From NCBI GenBank assembly GCA_022925895.1, contig JAKSYS010000039.1, positions 115,485 to 179,484 of the forward strand: a stretch of DNA of 64,000 bases. The letters are read 5' to 3'. The DNA is from Fragilaria crotonensis. Lineage: Eukaryota; Bacillariophyta; Fragilariophyceae; Fragilariales; Fragilariaceae. The notes beneath the pieces are model-generated. The model had not been told where the DNA came from. It was given only the letters and a program-made list of their open reading frames with translations, and ran no database searches. The translations under genes were made by a program, and so were the position numbers. Positions 1 through 13,397 of this stretch are shown in pieces; positions within the stretch are counted from its first letter, which is position 1, and every line of letters begins with the position of its first letter.

Positions 1-1314
1 CGCCACTTGCGAGTGCAAATTCTGCACAACCCTCCGGTCATTCTTTCTTGGCCCCTGGTGAGGGTGTGTTGTTCTCCCCGGGTAACCCGGAGGGTCATTG
101 TGACTGCGTCACCATGCCTGAGTCCAGGGCCACTCAAATCACTAGCTGACCATAATTTATGTAGCTCACCGTTTGAACGACATTCACTTCAACAAAGTGA
201 CCTGTGGCGCGGATGCGGTATCCGAATCAGTAGATTGCTTAGCACAGTACTAGTACCTTGTACTCCAGTACGATTCAAGAACATACGACTACATACTACG
301 AGTACATCATATATGACTATGACACGAAGAGCATGATGCTGTATGTACTAGCGTAGACTACATATATCTCGGGCAGACCGTGCCAAATCTGCATGATCCT
401 TATAGAATGCGGTTAATATTGTAATTTAGGAATAAGTCGCTCATCTTCTTCTGCTTTTGATGCCTTGTCCTGATCTTGTGAAGTGAATTGTTTTTATTCT
501 TTTCGCTGAGTTCTCTCATACGAGAATATGTTCTTGGAGTGCGGTGAGCGCGACTTGCAAGGATGAATGGACAACGACAGACTCCAACATTTAAGGAGTT
601 ATCACGTCAAAACTTTCGGAGTAGGAAGATACTTCGTTTACAATTGATCTCTGCTATCCATAACTCTGATATACTTGGAGTACTCCGTTATTGTGAGCTC
701 TGAGCTGCTGTGTGTACTCCGGAGTCCGGAGTACGTAAATGGTATTGTCCTTTATGCTTACAGTATCGTAGTGGAGACTGGAGTACAAGCACCTGTTTTT
801 TATGATCACAAATCAATGATACAACGTTCTGCTTATCATCGGATTCCCCTGCGTTAAAAGGCGTCTTCAGTTCCGGGCAACCTTATGGTACGATCCGATA
901 TCGATCTAATCATCTCTCATAACCTTATCTGTACTATCACCAAGGTCGTGCCTCTCCCAAACGAGGTCGACATCCTTATCTCATCCAAGGAAACCTCGGA
1001 GGGATATGGATGTTCCAGCCTCTACCATTTCACTTCGCATTATACGAAAAGAAAACAAAGGGTCATGAGCGCAGAGCTTCATATTGAACGGCCCCTCACA
1101 AGGCAAAGTATCGCCCTTAGCCCGATTCGAAGGTGTGTACCGGCTTTTGCACAAATGGTTGAGCAATGATGACGAGTGCTCCAGATACATCCAAGGAGCG
1201 TCAACTCCAGACGTATGCAGACAGCATACGACAGAACAGCTATACGCATCTTTTCCAGAACCAAACATGATATCTATTTCCGGATTCAAAAAGCCAACAG
1301 AGATGACCCGCCAA
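1..1314. other. Intergenic, no gene recognised
   Basis: Only short open frames with no recognisable motif on either strand. Several GTAC-based dyads are present (for example around 246-275 and 676-735). The part next to 1315 is probably the 3' UTR of the minus-strand sulfotransferase gene. Confidence 0.5.
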
Positions 1315-2660
1315 TTATTTTGGTAGTTCAGGCCAGATATAGTCAGGCTTGTAGGCGTCGCCCGATTCAAAGTCACAGTAAAGCGCCATAGCCGCCATAT
1401 AAGTATTCATTTCTCTCTTCTTCTCAAGAGTACCCTCAACGAGATCGGACTGATAGTCTTTCACTATGCATCCATTACGTTCCTCCAAAATTCGAACGCC
1501 GTTCGTCTCGCTTGCCAATTCCTTCTTATTGTGTTGCAGATCAGGATCAATAAACTTGTCCACTTCCGCCTGCTGTATTCGGCTTGGTCCTGGCGGCATG
1601 CGACACCGGCTCGTGAGTTCGTCAGCAATGCGTTGGACTTCGCCGAGCGGGTTGGCCAAGACTTTGTCGTTAGACGACAAAACGCGACACATGCCTGCAC
1701 TATTCTCAACGGCCCTTCGATTGTAAATGATCCACAGGCGGAGACCATGCTCCAATGTGAAGTCGCGTTCTCTCTTTTTGAGAGACATTGCCACTTCCAA
1801 GGGGTGTCGATAGGTAAAACGACAGCAGGCTGCTTCTTGAAAAGGTGGAGCCATGTCTTCAGCGTGATACACATGCGAGGATCCTTTTGCAACCAAGGAG
1901 TATTGTCGGGGTTATTAAGAAAGTCAAGACCTTTGGATCCCTGTTGAAACTTAATCTTACCCGCCTTGTATTCTTTGTATGCCCTTTCGCTATCATAATC
2001 CCGGACACCAGCTGCCCACCATATGTTTTGTGATTGTAGAAACTCGTCATTCTGCAAGACGACGTCAATCCGCTCAAAGAATCCTTTGGCATTATCAAAG
2101 GCCGCTACAATAAGAGGACCGCCGACTTTGTAACCAATTCCATTCACGAGAAGTCCCGATAACATGCTGGTACCGGATCGATGCATACCCAAGACAATCA
2201 CCCCTGGAGTTTCGGGGTCAATACGGGTTTCTTTCGTTCGCAGTTCAATTATTGAAGAAAGAGGAGCAGCGTCGCGCTTCTTTGCCTTTAATAGGGAAAA
2301 TTCTGCAGCTGCTTCGATCAATAGCGCTTCGTCCGATACGCCGATCCCTTGGCGGAGATTCCGAAGTTTAGCCCTCACCTTGGTGGCTACTTCTTTCAAC
2401 CGTTCTTTCGATTCTTGGGGCAGGGGAAAATTGACGCCCTCGAGTGGTCCAAGAGGGACAGTTGCCGGCTGGATTTGAAGCATAGGCAAGATGCAAACCA
2501 TTATGAGGGCATAAAGAGTTAGAAAACACCCCATGCATGCAGTAGATTGGCTACCGAATCCGAGGTAGGATTTGATGGATTGGGGTGCAAGGGACCGCTT
2601 GTTTCTATAACGCCGCTTTCGCGTCGACGAATTAGCATCGTCAACTGATGCCTGTGTCAT
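1315..2660 (-). CDS. Sulfotransferase-like type II membrane protein, frame broken once
   Basis: Probable PAPS-dependent sulfotransferase (Sulfotransfer_3 type) of the Golgi membrane. The first frame starts at 2660 and holds a basic cytosolic tail, one hydrophobic anchor near residues 42-63 and the 5'-phosphosulfate loop VLGMHRSGTSMLSGLL near residues 155-170. The second frame, ending at 1315, holds the 3'-phosphate-binding stretch TYRHPLEVAMSLKKRE. The two frames meet exactly at an A4 run at 1816-1819 (T4 on the coding strand). Adding one base there restores a continuous protein of about 447 aa with no conserved residue lost. This suggests a sequencing indel or a very young pseudogene. The acceptor substrate cannot be read from the sequence. 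A sulfatase lies 11 kb away, but no functional link is shown. Confidence 0.7.
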
Positions 2661-5600
2661 GTTGAAGACGTGTTAGATTGGGATGGACGACCACAAGCAA
2701 CGACGACCAACAGTGCAATGCTGTTCAGATGACCAGGGTTTATGATACAAAAGTTGTAAAATTAAGTTTTGGTTTTTGGTACTACGAGTACCTGGTACTA
2801 GTAGTGACTTTTGTGACTTGTGGCGATACTGGCTGGAAATGCACGGTATTACTGGGTTGTCCAGGTCCATGGCTGGGAGCCTTGCTTAAAAAAAACTAAA
2901 AAACACGCCTACTACTGTAGCTCTATGCAGGTTGTGTATGGTAGCACGAAAAACCATTACCAAAATGCGATTTAATAGAAATTTTTTAAAATCGCACGTC
3001 ATTTTCGTTCTTGTGATTTTGTTACCCTTACCGTAAAATGTAACGAAAACAATATTCGAAGTAGTCAAAACGGAATCTTGGTTTGCTGCGTCGTCCAGAT
3101 CGGACATAGCATGACATGTCGCACGTCAGGTACAGCAGCTGTACAAGTACTTGTACTGTACGACAAATCCAAATCATCAGCAAATGACGACTCCGGCGCC
3201 TTTTTCAACACGCCACCATCGGCAGCAGCAGTTCTGTCGTCTTGTGAACGAGGACGCGGGAGTAGCTACTGATGAATCATACATAGTAGTAAAAGCAAAG
3301 CAGAGGCGGCCGTATCATAGAATTGTCATTACAAACGAGGTTGTACAGTGTAGATTTGTTCTGTCCTACCGGCACTAGCTAGTAGTAGTAGTATGTACTC
3401 GACTACTGTAGTCTGCAAGAACTCTGTCAGCCAATCAGCAACCTTCATTTTTATGTGTCGCAAGGGAACATGGAATTTCAGTGCACTGTGGTCCATTTCG
3501 GTCGGCCAACCGAAATTAACTTTATTTCGGTTGCGAATAGGTTATGATTACAGAGACAACCAAAATGGCACAAGCTTCATAACCCGTTAGGGACAAAAGG
3601 GGGCCCATGGTAAGGGTTGATTTTTGTGACAACCAAAACCAAAATGACCCAAGACTCGTTTTGGTTTTGGTTTTGGTGGCAAGATAAGGATTGGCCTTAC
3701 TTGAGCATGCATTATATGCATATAATTTTAAAAAAATTGATTTTGAAACTTTGAAATCCATCACATTACTATTTTTGGCACCAAAACATTTGAGGTGACC
3801 ACGCCCAAAACATTGAAGTTCAAAGTTTTGTACATTCACAACCCATTGATCCTGTACATTCCTTGCATAGATTTCTGGTAGAATATTTTGCATTTGTTGG
3901 TAACTACTAGGATGAGCAAGAATCGTCATTATGAGTGTGATGATGAAAAAGAACAAGACAATGACTTTGAAGCCGATAACAATGATGATGAAAGCATCAT
4001 TTCAAATGATCAAAGGGTGCTGGTGCTGTACCTGGAGAACACCAATGATAACAGCAAGAAGGAGCTGTACTAGAATCTGATGTGTTTTGGTCTGATAGTA
4101 GGCAGACAAGCAACAAAGGACTCTGGTGATCCAGCAAGGATGGAATACAACACAGAGGAGGAGATACTCTGATGTAACAACTTTGTGTTGTTGTCTCCTG
4201 CTACAGATCAAGTCCACAACTGGCAGCACAAGCCTGCAAAGAATTGGAGTCTTACAAAGGAGTGCATAGAATCCTCGCTCCATGATCACACCATGGATGC
4301 TGACCAACAAAATACCTCATTTCTGAAAAAGGAGGTACAAGGAGTATAAGCAATATGTTTGAATGCCCATCAAGAACAGGAGGACAAAGATGAATATCAA
4401 GCTGGTGATGGGCAGTGGAGGGCAAGGTCATTATCCATACATGCACTTAATTGTGAGCCTGATGGAGGAGGATGCTGTCAAGGCAACTTTCTTTGACAAG
4501 CATGTGCAAGAATTGTCACAAAGTTGATGCTTGGAATTCAGATGTAAGACCTTTGACTGTTTCAAAGCTCCTTGCCTACAAAGAATGGAATGACAAAGAT
4601 TTTAATCCAGCAGTCACAGCAGTGTATTCAACTGACATTAGGATTACTCAATACTGTGCTCTCAGTCAAGTTACTACACTGATGCAAGCAACTTCACAGA
4701 AAGTTGAGGGAACGTTGGCATCAATTCTATCAAACCCTTTCCTATAATCATTCAGCCAGAACTCAGAGAGAAGGGGCCAGGCACATTGGCGGTGATGAAG
4801 AAGATGAGGAGTCTGGTGATCCCAAGGACATTATCATTTTCTTCACGATTCCTTCCTCTTTGAGATTTGGATTGCTGTCAAGAGCAAGGTTTTCTGAATT
4901 TGCACTCCAGAACTGCAGCCTTTCTCTTTGGAAAACCTTCATCATACCTGTTTCTGGGAATATCTGACAAAGCTGCACTTCAGAGACTGCTGGATGATGA
5001 TGTTGCTGCAAAGGATGCACTATGGACAATTACTAGCACAATGAACACCAGCAACCAAGCCATGGGTTACAGCATGCAGTGGTATCCAGCATACAGGCAC
5101 CAGTTTATCACAGCGAGAGAAACCCACAGTACTTATATACAATCGTGCTCATTCTTTGCAGAAGTACATTCACAGCACTCACTCTCTATGACAAAGTTGT
5201 TTTACAACAGTAGTACTATCTGGTCACCACTTTGGTACCAGCAGGTACTGGCACACTACCTGTATGCAGTACTACTAACAATGAGTGGCAAGTGACAAGA
5301 AGATGAGATTCAGCCATGCTGGCTCTGTGGCTTCTTTGGAGTTGTTGCCATCGTTTTGGTGAAGGAGTCATTGCAAACTGGTAAGATTCCTCTTCTGCAC
5401 CTTCCCTGATCAACACAGATGCTTTGATTGCACAGCCCATCAATGATGAACGTCAAGATACACTTTTGGAATATCCATGCAGATGAAATTCAGGAGCATG
5501 CAAAGGTTGCAAAGCAATAATCTTTCATTTTGGCTTCAAGTACTACTTGCAAGCTTACAAAGAAGAATGGTTTCGGCTCAGAAAGACGCTAATCCTGAAT

Positions 5601-6367
5601 CCATGCATTAAAGTAGTGGTGTAGAAATTGGACATATGGCAGACGCCACACCAGAGCAAACGTTTGATCTGACCTTTAGAACCTTCAACACATGGATATT
5701 TCGCTCACGGACGCACACACTTGCTGCCTGTCGCCCAGCTCGCAAGGGCGTCCCAGTCCCAGGGCCTAATGAATCGTGAAATCGTGAAACACAATACTGA
5801 AATATCAGAAAAGCAGTTCCGTCAAAAATCAAGTACTGTACCAGGTACAGTTCTGTACGGAGGACGTATGAATCATACATTTTTCCGTCCTGCGCTGTGG
5901 ACGTACTGGCACGCACTATGTTGTTGTCGATTTTTACAACCAGTTCCGAAAATTTGAAACCGTCATCCACTCTTGCTGTCGTCCTTCCTGTGCTGGTAAC
6001 AACAGAAATTCTGACGACGTCGTATGCATTTATGTTCTTCCAACGGCGTTTCGTTGTGTTTGAAGCTCTTCGTCGTGCGTCATGGGTCATGGTACACAGC
6101 TACTACAGTACCGGTAGACTTTGAGTACTGGTACTGTACCGTACTGTCTGATTTTCTGGATGTCCACTCACAAAAAGTTAACACCGGAAACGACGACTCT
6201 ATGCTGCCTCTCTCACTTCATCTCTCAACTCAATAGAGGACGAGACTCTGTCCGTTGGTGCAGACTGCAAACTCTACCTCCGTTCCTGAGCACTCTTGGC
6301 TTCCTTCGATCAACCCTTTCATTGTTCGCCGTAGTGTCTACTCCCTACTCCTCTACTACTTTCAGTC
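2661..6367. other. Long gene-poor stretch with decayed open frames
   Basis: No convincing gene. A perfect short hairpin (stem AACCGAAAT / ATTTCGGTT) lies at about 3509-3534. Between about 3900 and 5540 the plus strand has a series of short open frames in shifting phase, including an acidic Asp/Glu-rich stretch near 3910-4070. This looks like a decayed transposon protein that I cannot assign. A direct GGTTTT repeat sits near 3658-3680. GTAC-rich dyads return at about 6100-6160. Confidence 0.4.
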
Positions 6368-7644
6368 ATGTCGTCTCGCTCGGTTGTCTCGGCTTTTGCC
6401 GTGCTCCGCTGTGCTGATGACAGATCACCTCGCAACCGTCGGCATTCAGTCCAGCGATGGCCACAAGCGCTTCACCTGGTACCGCTCCACGACAATACAG
6501 CTAGCACTGTAATTGACGATCGGGACGAATTTTTAATTGAAATGAAAGATCATAAGGACGGAAATATCACGGCTGTGGCCAAATCAACCAAAGGGTTCCA
6601 ATTTAGTTTTGAATTCCTCCCGATGCCATTTTGTTGCTCAACCTCGTAGCCATCCTTTGGGGGTCTCAACACGCCGTCATCAAGATGTGCGTGTCTGATG
6701 TCGATCCCTCGTCTTTGTCATTTGTACGATTCTTCCTTGGGGCGCTCTTGGCCACTCCTGCCTGGTGGTACTCGTCCCGAACGACAGTTGCGTCTGCAAA
6801 GGGCAACGCAGGCAGCAAGGCAAGCGCCAGTGACTTGTCCATGACATGGAGATGGGGTTTTGAAATGGGTTTTTGGATGTTTTTGGGTTATGCATTTCAA
6901 TCCATTGGGCTTGCGGTGAGTACCGCTACGTGTTTGCCCACTCGTGATGAGCCGATGTCCTACCGTTTGCTGACTTTTCGACACCTGTTCGCGTGTGACA
7001 CCACCAGTATACCACAGCGCTTCGCTCAGGATTCCTCTTGTACTTGAATGTCAAATTAGTACCCTTCTTTGCCTTTGTACTCTTGGGCCGTAAAATTTCA
7101 ATTCCGACCTGGGTATCTGCCTTGACTGCCCTGACAGGAACAGGCCTGTTGGCCTACGATGGCACTTCGCTGGGCTTCAATGTGGGTGATGTCTGGTCAA
7201 TAGCGGCGGCCGCCGCATCCGCCATGTTTATCTTGCGTTTGGAAGTTGCAACGGCTGCAGTTCCCAACTCGGCGGCATTGAATGCATCGTGTTTGTGGGT
7301 CGTGGCTATAGCGTCCGCTTTCTGGTCGGCCAGTCTTGGACTACTCAGCATGGATAGTGTATACACAACGCTATCGTCACATCCCCTTGAACTCTTTTAC
7401 CTAAGTGCCGTTACGACCGCACTCGCCAATTGGATTCAAACAAAGGCCCAGCAAAACGTCTCGGCGGAACGGGCGTCGGTCATTTATGATGGATCCAGTC
7501 TGGGGTGCACTATGGGCGAATGTTCTCCTCGGGGAGACATTGACTGGGTTTGGGATTCTGGGCGCCAGTCTCATAACCGCTGCGGCGGCCACAAATGCAT
7601 TTTTGGATCTGGGTAATTCTGAATCATCGTCTTTGCTGAAATGA
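6368..7644 (+). CDS. DMT/EamA-type transporter, one intron, two frame breaks
   Basis: Drug/metabolite transporter of the EamA (10-TM) type. The first conserved helix reads LLNLVAILWGSQHAVIK from about 6634. An intron at 6916-7007 (GTGAGT...CAG, 92 bp) joins FQSIGLA to YTTALRSGFLLYLNVK, the usual middle motif of EamA proteins. The conserved second EamA half follows and ends at 7644. Two frame breaks are visible. One is at 6616-6622, a C-run just before the first helix. The other is near 7485-7492, just before the motif MDPVWGALWANVLLGE. Both rejoin cleanly when one base is changed. The N-terminus upstream of about 6600 is uncertain, and the start at 6368 is only the first plausible Met. The substrate is unknown. 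Confidence 0.65.
6916..7007 (+). other. Intron of the DMT transporter gene
   Basis: Starts GTGAGT and ends CACCAG. Removing it restores the reading frame through the conserved transporter motif. Confidence 0.75.
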
Positions 7645-8195
7645 ATGAATTGTGTTCACAGCATGTTCTATATGTGGTGTGTCAAAATGGTCGAGTACGT
7701 CATGTTTAAGTTACGCTACATGTATTAGAGTAGCTGCAGCCATACCGGCGAGAGGAGAATGGGAAGTAGGTAGCGCTTCAAGAGTAGGGTGCATGAATAG
7801 GACTTGCGAACATTTCTATAGAGTGCTTGTCCTTAAGTCCATGGAGTACTACTCTCTGGAATCTGGTCGACACTTTTCCACCAGCTACCATCATACGTTG
7901 ATCAACCTTTTTACTGTATCATACAGTACGGTAATTTTAAGGTACGGGGACGGTTAGGACATGTCCGTCACCATCCATCACCCTGAACACGAAAACGACA
8001 ATACGACTTACGTACACAGCAGACAGTCACAGATGCGTTTTACCAATCCAACCGGTTCAAAGCGACGTAATTTATAGTCCAGTAACCCGCTACAACAAGT
8101 TTGGAGAGTTGTTTGGAGAACGTACATCACATCATCACGTGAAGTCCAATTAGAACCCGCCTGTGTCGGAAAGCAGCGAGTCCCTGAGACGCTAA
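7645..8195. other. Intergenic spacer
   Basis: 3' flank of the transporter and 5' flank of the PAP/fibrillin gene. No further gene or motif seen. Confidence 0.5.
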
Positions 8196-9019
8196 ATGAT
8201 GAGAGCATGTGTATTGCATACCCTTTTCCTCCTGATGTACACCAAATTGATCAAGTCGTTCACCCTTCATCCGTATCAGCAGCAACGAGTTGTTGCTAGA
8301 AAGCGAACATCCTCTCTTTTCTCGTCCGAATCCTCTGGAAGAGGATATGGTGTCGTGGCTGAAAAGCCTCAAACTGGTGTATTATCCTCTTTATCAGTCT
8401 TCCAAATTAAAGACAATTATTGGACTTATTGCCTCGCATGACAGGCACCCCAGAGGACTTTGCCATGGTGGAGTCCTACGTAAACGCGTTGGAATCCAAA
8501 TATGCTCCTCCTCAAACCCTAGACTTTCTGAACCTTGCCATGGGTGGAACATGGCAACTTTTGTTTTCCACAAACCTGCGGGGAGGTCCCCGTTCCAACT
8601 TTCGACTAAAGGAACTGGTGCAGAGAGTCGAACCTGCTCAATTGAATGGAGGCGTGATCAATGTCGCCCAATGGGACTTGGCGCAAGCTGACAGCGAAGC
8701 CGTCTTTGATTGTTCGGGAACGTTCTCAGTCGTTTGTAAGTATGAGATCAACCAAGGAGCCCGCATGATTATGGAACTTTCTGATCACAAAATCGAACTA
8801 CGACCCGGGTCTGCGGTGCCCCAGGACGTGGCGGGATTGGTGACATTGCTCCATCGGGCCATGCCCACTGAATTATTCGATCCCAATGGGCATGCTATGG
8901 ACACAACCTACCTCGATGGCGACTTGCGTATTGTTCGCATGACGGGGCCGTCATTCGAAGGAGTGCGTGATGTGTTCATTCGAAGTGGAAGTATGGATAT
9001 TAACCCCATCGCTTCGTAA
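8196..9019 (+). CDS. PAP/fibrillin-like plastid lipid-associated protein, frame broken
   Basis: The last 200 residues (from about 8420) match the PAP/fibrillin pattern: an early helix (FAMVESYVNALESKY), then GGTWQLLFSTNLRGG, a beta-rich barrel, and the C-terminal stretch TTYLDGDLRIVRMTGP ahead of the FIRSG end. These proteins sit on thylakoids or plastoglobules. The upstream frame from 8196 gives a hydrophobic leader followed by KSF|TLHP, which fits a signal peptide plus transit peptide with a Phe after cleavage. Two one-base shifts, near 8399-8402 and 8415-8420, are needed to join leader and barrel. No intron fits the gap. Function in the stramenopile plastid is inferred from the family only. 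Confidence 0.65.
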
Positions 9020-9168
9020 TTTGAGGAATCGACGTTGCGTCGTGTATGTTGTAAAATAGATTTTATGATCAGGTAGAAGGGCCGTTCATTAAATATATAG
9101 GCAGCACGACACCTTTAGCCAAGAGTAACGAGACAAACAAGTGTACCATACGAGTTCCAATAGTGGAA

Positions 9169-12100
9169 CTAGATTGCCGGAAGCTCTGTTCTACAAATGG
9201 GGCACTCCATTTTGACATCCATCCATTGAATCAAACAATCCTTGTGAAAAATATGGTCACAGGGAGCAAGCATGTAACCTTTCCTGTTGTGATGGTTTAT
9301 GGCATTGCAGCAGATCACGCAATCCAACGTGTTTGAGGGTGGAGGGGCAATCGCCTCGGTGGTCATGGTTGTTGTTAGCGGCTCTGGTTTGCTTCGATTG
9401 CCCTTGAGCCTATTTCTCGTGCCAGTTGTTTTACACGTGTCGGTTTCTGTCGTTAGAGGACCTAAAGAAGGCGTTCGGTCCTTGCCCGAATTTTGTTCGG
9501 CATCCTCAGGGATCATGGAAGGTGGGACTTTACGATGATAATTGAACTTGGGAGGCAAGAATCGAGCTGGTATCATAAACCTCGCGCCGTACTTTCCTTG
9601 CGCGATCAGAATTGCAGTCTGCAAGCCAATCCAAATCACCAACAATTCGACCATGAAGTAGTCCGTCGGCGAGTCAGGATACACTTCCTTCAAGAAGTTA
9701 TCCTTTACCGCGAAGATGTAAATCGGCACCACACAGCGTGAAATGCTCATCCCGTAAATGAAATACGTATGCAGGGGATGCTTGGCCTCAGTTATAACAT
9801 TTTGTATGATTTGTGGAACCCAGAATGAGTACAGTGCAAGCATGTATATGGTTCGATACTGCTGGCCAGCGTAGAAGAAAGCCAAGAAGGCGCCGACCAG
9901 TGCGACATAAAAACGCAAGTGTAGCATTGCAATCTGTCGTCGAAGGAAGTCTGCGGTGGTCATCCCGCCGTTTGCGTTGTTCCTGGCCTGAACAATAATT
10001 GCCATGTATTTCATTTCAATAACACAGAATATCAGTAGCTTGAAGAACGCGACGCTGGCAAAAGCAGTAAAGAGCGGTTGCATGGCGAGGCTTAGGTAAA
10101 TGTGAGTAAGACAAAGCAAGGCATCCAGCACTGCTTGCCATCCGATGCACACCAGCGAAACCCGTGCCACTGAAGACTGGTGTTGCGTATGAAGCAGCTG
10201 CCTCAAAAGCACAACAATCTGTGCAAGGCACGTCAACATCATATAAAAACTGTAGTTGATAGCTTTGCCAGTAGTACTCTCCCAATCAGTGCGAATAGCT
10301 GTAGCGTTTAACGCAGATGAGAAGTCGCAGTTTGGGGAATGAATGGTGCCGCTCAAAATCATGGCGACTGCCTGCACCGGCTTGTTGGCGACCTTTTCGC
10401 GTTCGCTTCGAGGATTTGACGACGATTCTGCGTGTTTTGTCTTCATATGCGACCCTCGATTTGATCCGCCATCTTCTTCATCGTCGATGTCGGCGTCTTC
10501 AAGCTCCCTTTGATGGAGTTTGGGATCGACCAGCCTTGAGTCAAAGACGCTTCGTGAAATCAAACTTTTCCACTGCCCAAGCGTCCACTCGACCTCGTGA
10601 ACATTCAGATTGATCTCGAATTCACACCGACCTGCGTTCGCCTCAAGCATCTGTTCACGAGCTGGCATGCGACGCCCAGCTGCAGTTTTTGTCTTGCGAA
10701 TACTCTCAAGCTTATCGTCAGGGACGTATGGAAACGGAATGACAATCTTCGACTTCTCCTCAACGGCAAAGGGATCATCGGCGGCGACTGTCATTGTAGC
10801 GATATTCGATGTCGTTTGCAGCATTCGTCCATCCAGGGTTAGGTTCCCACGATCGAACGAAGGGTTGGGATCTGCATCGGCGTCGGCCAGACTCGACATG
10901 TCAGGGAGGGTTGATTCACTCGGAATTTCGATTCCAACATCAGTTTGGATATCTATCACTTCACTCAGTCGTCGATTCACTTTAAAAGGTCTCTCGCTTG
11001 GAGGATTCCAAAACCAATTTATCACGTCGAACAACCAGCCTGAGCTGTCATACTGACTGAAGGTTGGCAGGCCGAATTCCGTGGACTGCATAAGTTCCCA
11101 ATTTCCGCTATCGTCATCATCTAATGCGTCGTAGGGATATAAATCCAGAACATTATCGCGAATCTGCTCAAGATGGTCGCTTTGTGAGTCCGATGCAACA
11201 GTTTTACCAACTCCGAAAGACGACGACGGTTTGATGCAGTTTTCTCGGCAATGGCGTGTGAGACAGAAGCACCCGTGGTGGAAGGTGATGATAGCGGAGA
11301 ATTCTTTTCGGACGGATCCAAGATTACCAGAGCACTGCGACCGGGCGAAGCATTGGATACAAGTGATATTCGCCCAATAGAGTGTATCAACACTCCCCGC
11401 ACACGCAGCAACATGTCTCGTCGTGTTGAGTACCCAACAGTGTTGCTGTCGTACAACTTGACGAAGCCATCAACTAGGCTCAGCTCTTTCATCGCTGGAA
11501 TGGATCGTGAATAAAATTGAAAGGCGGCTCGTCCGTGTTCCTTCGTAAGAGTCACCTGAGCAGGAGGAGCAGTATCCTCCTCGGCCTTCGCCAGCATTTC
11601 ATTTAGTTCTGGTTGCCCAACACCGCTCAGCCATGACGTGGGTGTTCTAGCTCTCGCTCTGAGAACGGATGCAGCTTCAGAAATGGCCTGCTCGTCGCGT
11701 AAGGCTGAATTATTGTGAGCCTTAATCTGTGTTCCATGCGGAAGAAGAAAGACGCCGACTCTCTCATCTATCTCCGCTGCTCGCCTTTTCAGAGGGCCTT
11801 CGAGTTCAATCGTGCTCAAATATCGGACGAGCGCCGCGTCGTCCTCGACACCCTTTTCATCGCCACTTTCTTGTTCCTCGTCTTCAACAGGTTCTCGAAA
11901 CCATTCCCCACGATAAAACCCAGTTGAGTTCCAGGGTAGTGCCATACCTTCTTGTCTTCATCTGGATCAACAGCTTTCTTTGGCGCGTCCGTGCTTGCAG
12001 TTTGTTCCAACTCTTGTTGTTGATCGGCCCATTTACGAATCATGGTCTCATGATTGATATCGTCATTAAGAGCTAACAAACGCATGAATCGTGGATGTGT

Positions 12101-12391
12101 TCTAGTCAGCTTGATCAACCGATCTTCTTGCTCCCGTCTGGCCTCAAAGACATCAACGTCGAGAATCGAGTGCTTCTTGGAATTCTTGCGCTTCCGAAGT
12201 GGATTGTTCGGATCATTTCTTCGTCGCGTGGACTGTTCTTCGCCGTCCATGAGGAGAAGCATCAACAAGAACATCATTAGCAACCGCACAGATCGTTGCC
12301 TTTGTTCCCGTTCTCTCCATGCTGCTGCGGCAGTGTCGAAATCAGCAGCCCAGGGATCAATCACTTCTGGAGGCGGAACGGGATCAATCAT
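9169..12391 (-). CDS. Multi-pass transmembrane RING-H2 E3 ligase, Tul1/FLY-like
   Basis: Likely ubiquitin ligase of the endomembrane system, in the style of yeast Tul1 and plant FLY1/FLY2. The gene starts at 12391 with a hydrophobic segment (about residues 35-48). It continues with a lumenal region containing TGFYRGEW and LVDGFVKLYD, then at least seven hydrophobic segments (about 10290 to 9600). It ends with a RING-H2 finger near 9175-9310: CVICCNAI, then CDHIFHKDC and CPIC. The last 640 residues are one open frame. The N-terminal part lies in two other frames. The breaks are near 11943-11960, where the pieces overlap with no room for an intron, and near 11236-11245, next to an A4 run. The three parts keep family order, so I treat them as one gene. 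The substrate is unknown. Confidence 0.62.
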
Positions 12392-13397
12392 ATTTCGTAT
12401 TAATCAAGGAATTGAAATGAACGAATGCGTTGAATGCCTTGATTGAAGAATTACCCTTCGGGACCAAGTCGTGTAGCACTGCGTATTGATGTCACGAACA
12501 ACTTCCCAATATTGAGGTATTTGATTCTATCAATCCAGTCAGCGGCCAACCTATAGAAATCAAACAGTGCGTATCCCAGTTCAATCTTGTCGAGAAGCGG
12601 GCTACTTCACCAACCTATCGCCAACGTTCTAGTCTGAGATCGGCGTTTTTTCAGCCAGGCTTCTTGTTGTTGAAATTCGATGAGCATGCGGAGAGTGCGA
12701 GTGCGATATTTCGAGTTGCAAGTTGCAAGCCGAAGGAGGCTTCTGTACTTGTTACCAATTGTACTGTACGAGTACTTGTACCAGGTACAAGTAGTCTCAC
12801 TACCGGTACTCTGAGTGTCATACATATCGGCACAATGCTCTGGGATTCCAAGAACGAGTACCAAGTGTACGGTAGATGAGCGTAATTCCTACGGATACCG
12901 GCTGACTACTTGTACCAGTAGAGTAAAATCGTACTCGAGTACAGAACACTGGATTCAGGTCCCTGTACTCAGAATACTGGTACTTACATTGTTGCATGTC
13001 ATATTATACTGTCATACATGTTGTACTGGAGTATGTACTTCCAAGTGGTAGTACTCACACTCCCCGTAAGAAGTGTACTCTACCGGTAGAACCAGGTTAT
13101 GGAGTACGAGTACTTGTACTTGTGCACGGACGTGGGGTGAACGGTGAAATCCATGCATATGGGGTGGGTATCTTGGCATTTTTGGCATCCTTGTTGTTCG
13201 TTTCAGACGGGTACTTGTACCAGAAGCTCCTATTCAAGAGTGCCGCGAATGACACGAACATTAGTACGTTGTGCGATAAGATCCAAGATACGACGACGTT
13301 GTATGTACTGCGAAGACCACTTGCAATCTCCTTCGAGGCACATACAGATTTCCTCGTATGTTTGTCACCATGAAGAGTTGCTCATTCCCAGATCCCA
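12392..13397. other. Intergenic spacer rich in GTAC dyads
   Basis: Divergent spacer between the RING gene (-) and the sulfatase gene (+), so it should carry both promoters. About 12740-13110 is dense in short palindromes and inverted repeats built on GTAC (GAGTAC, AGTACT, GGTACC-like). No coding sequence is recognised. Confidence 0.55.

Noticed and set aside
981-1376. 131-codon open frame on the minus strand just 3' of the sulfotransferase
   Set aside because: No domain. More likely the 3' UTR of that gene.
3522-3956. 144-codon open frame on the minus strand
   Set aside because: Low complexity (ThrLys repeats from the GGTTTT run), no domain, in a decayed region.
5608-6090. 160-codon open frame on the minus strand
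   Set aside because: No motif or start context, and it overlaps GTAC-rich spacer sequence.
11180-11260. Intron joining the middle and last parts of the RING gene
   Set aside because: The only GT-AG pairs available would give an intron under 50 bp that does not restore a better protein. A one-base shift explains it more simply.
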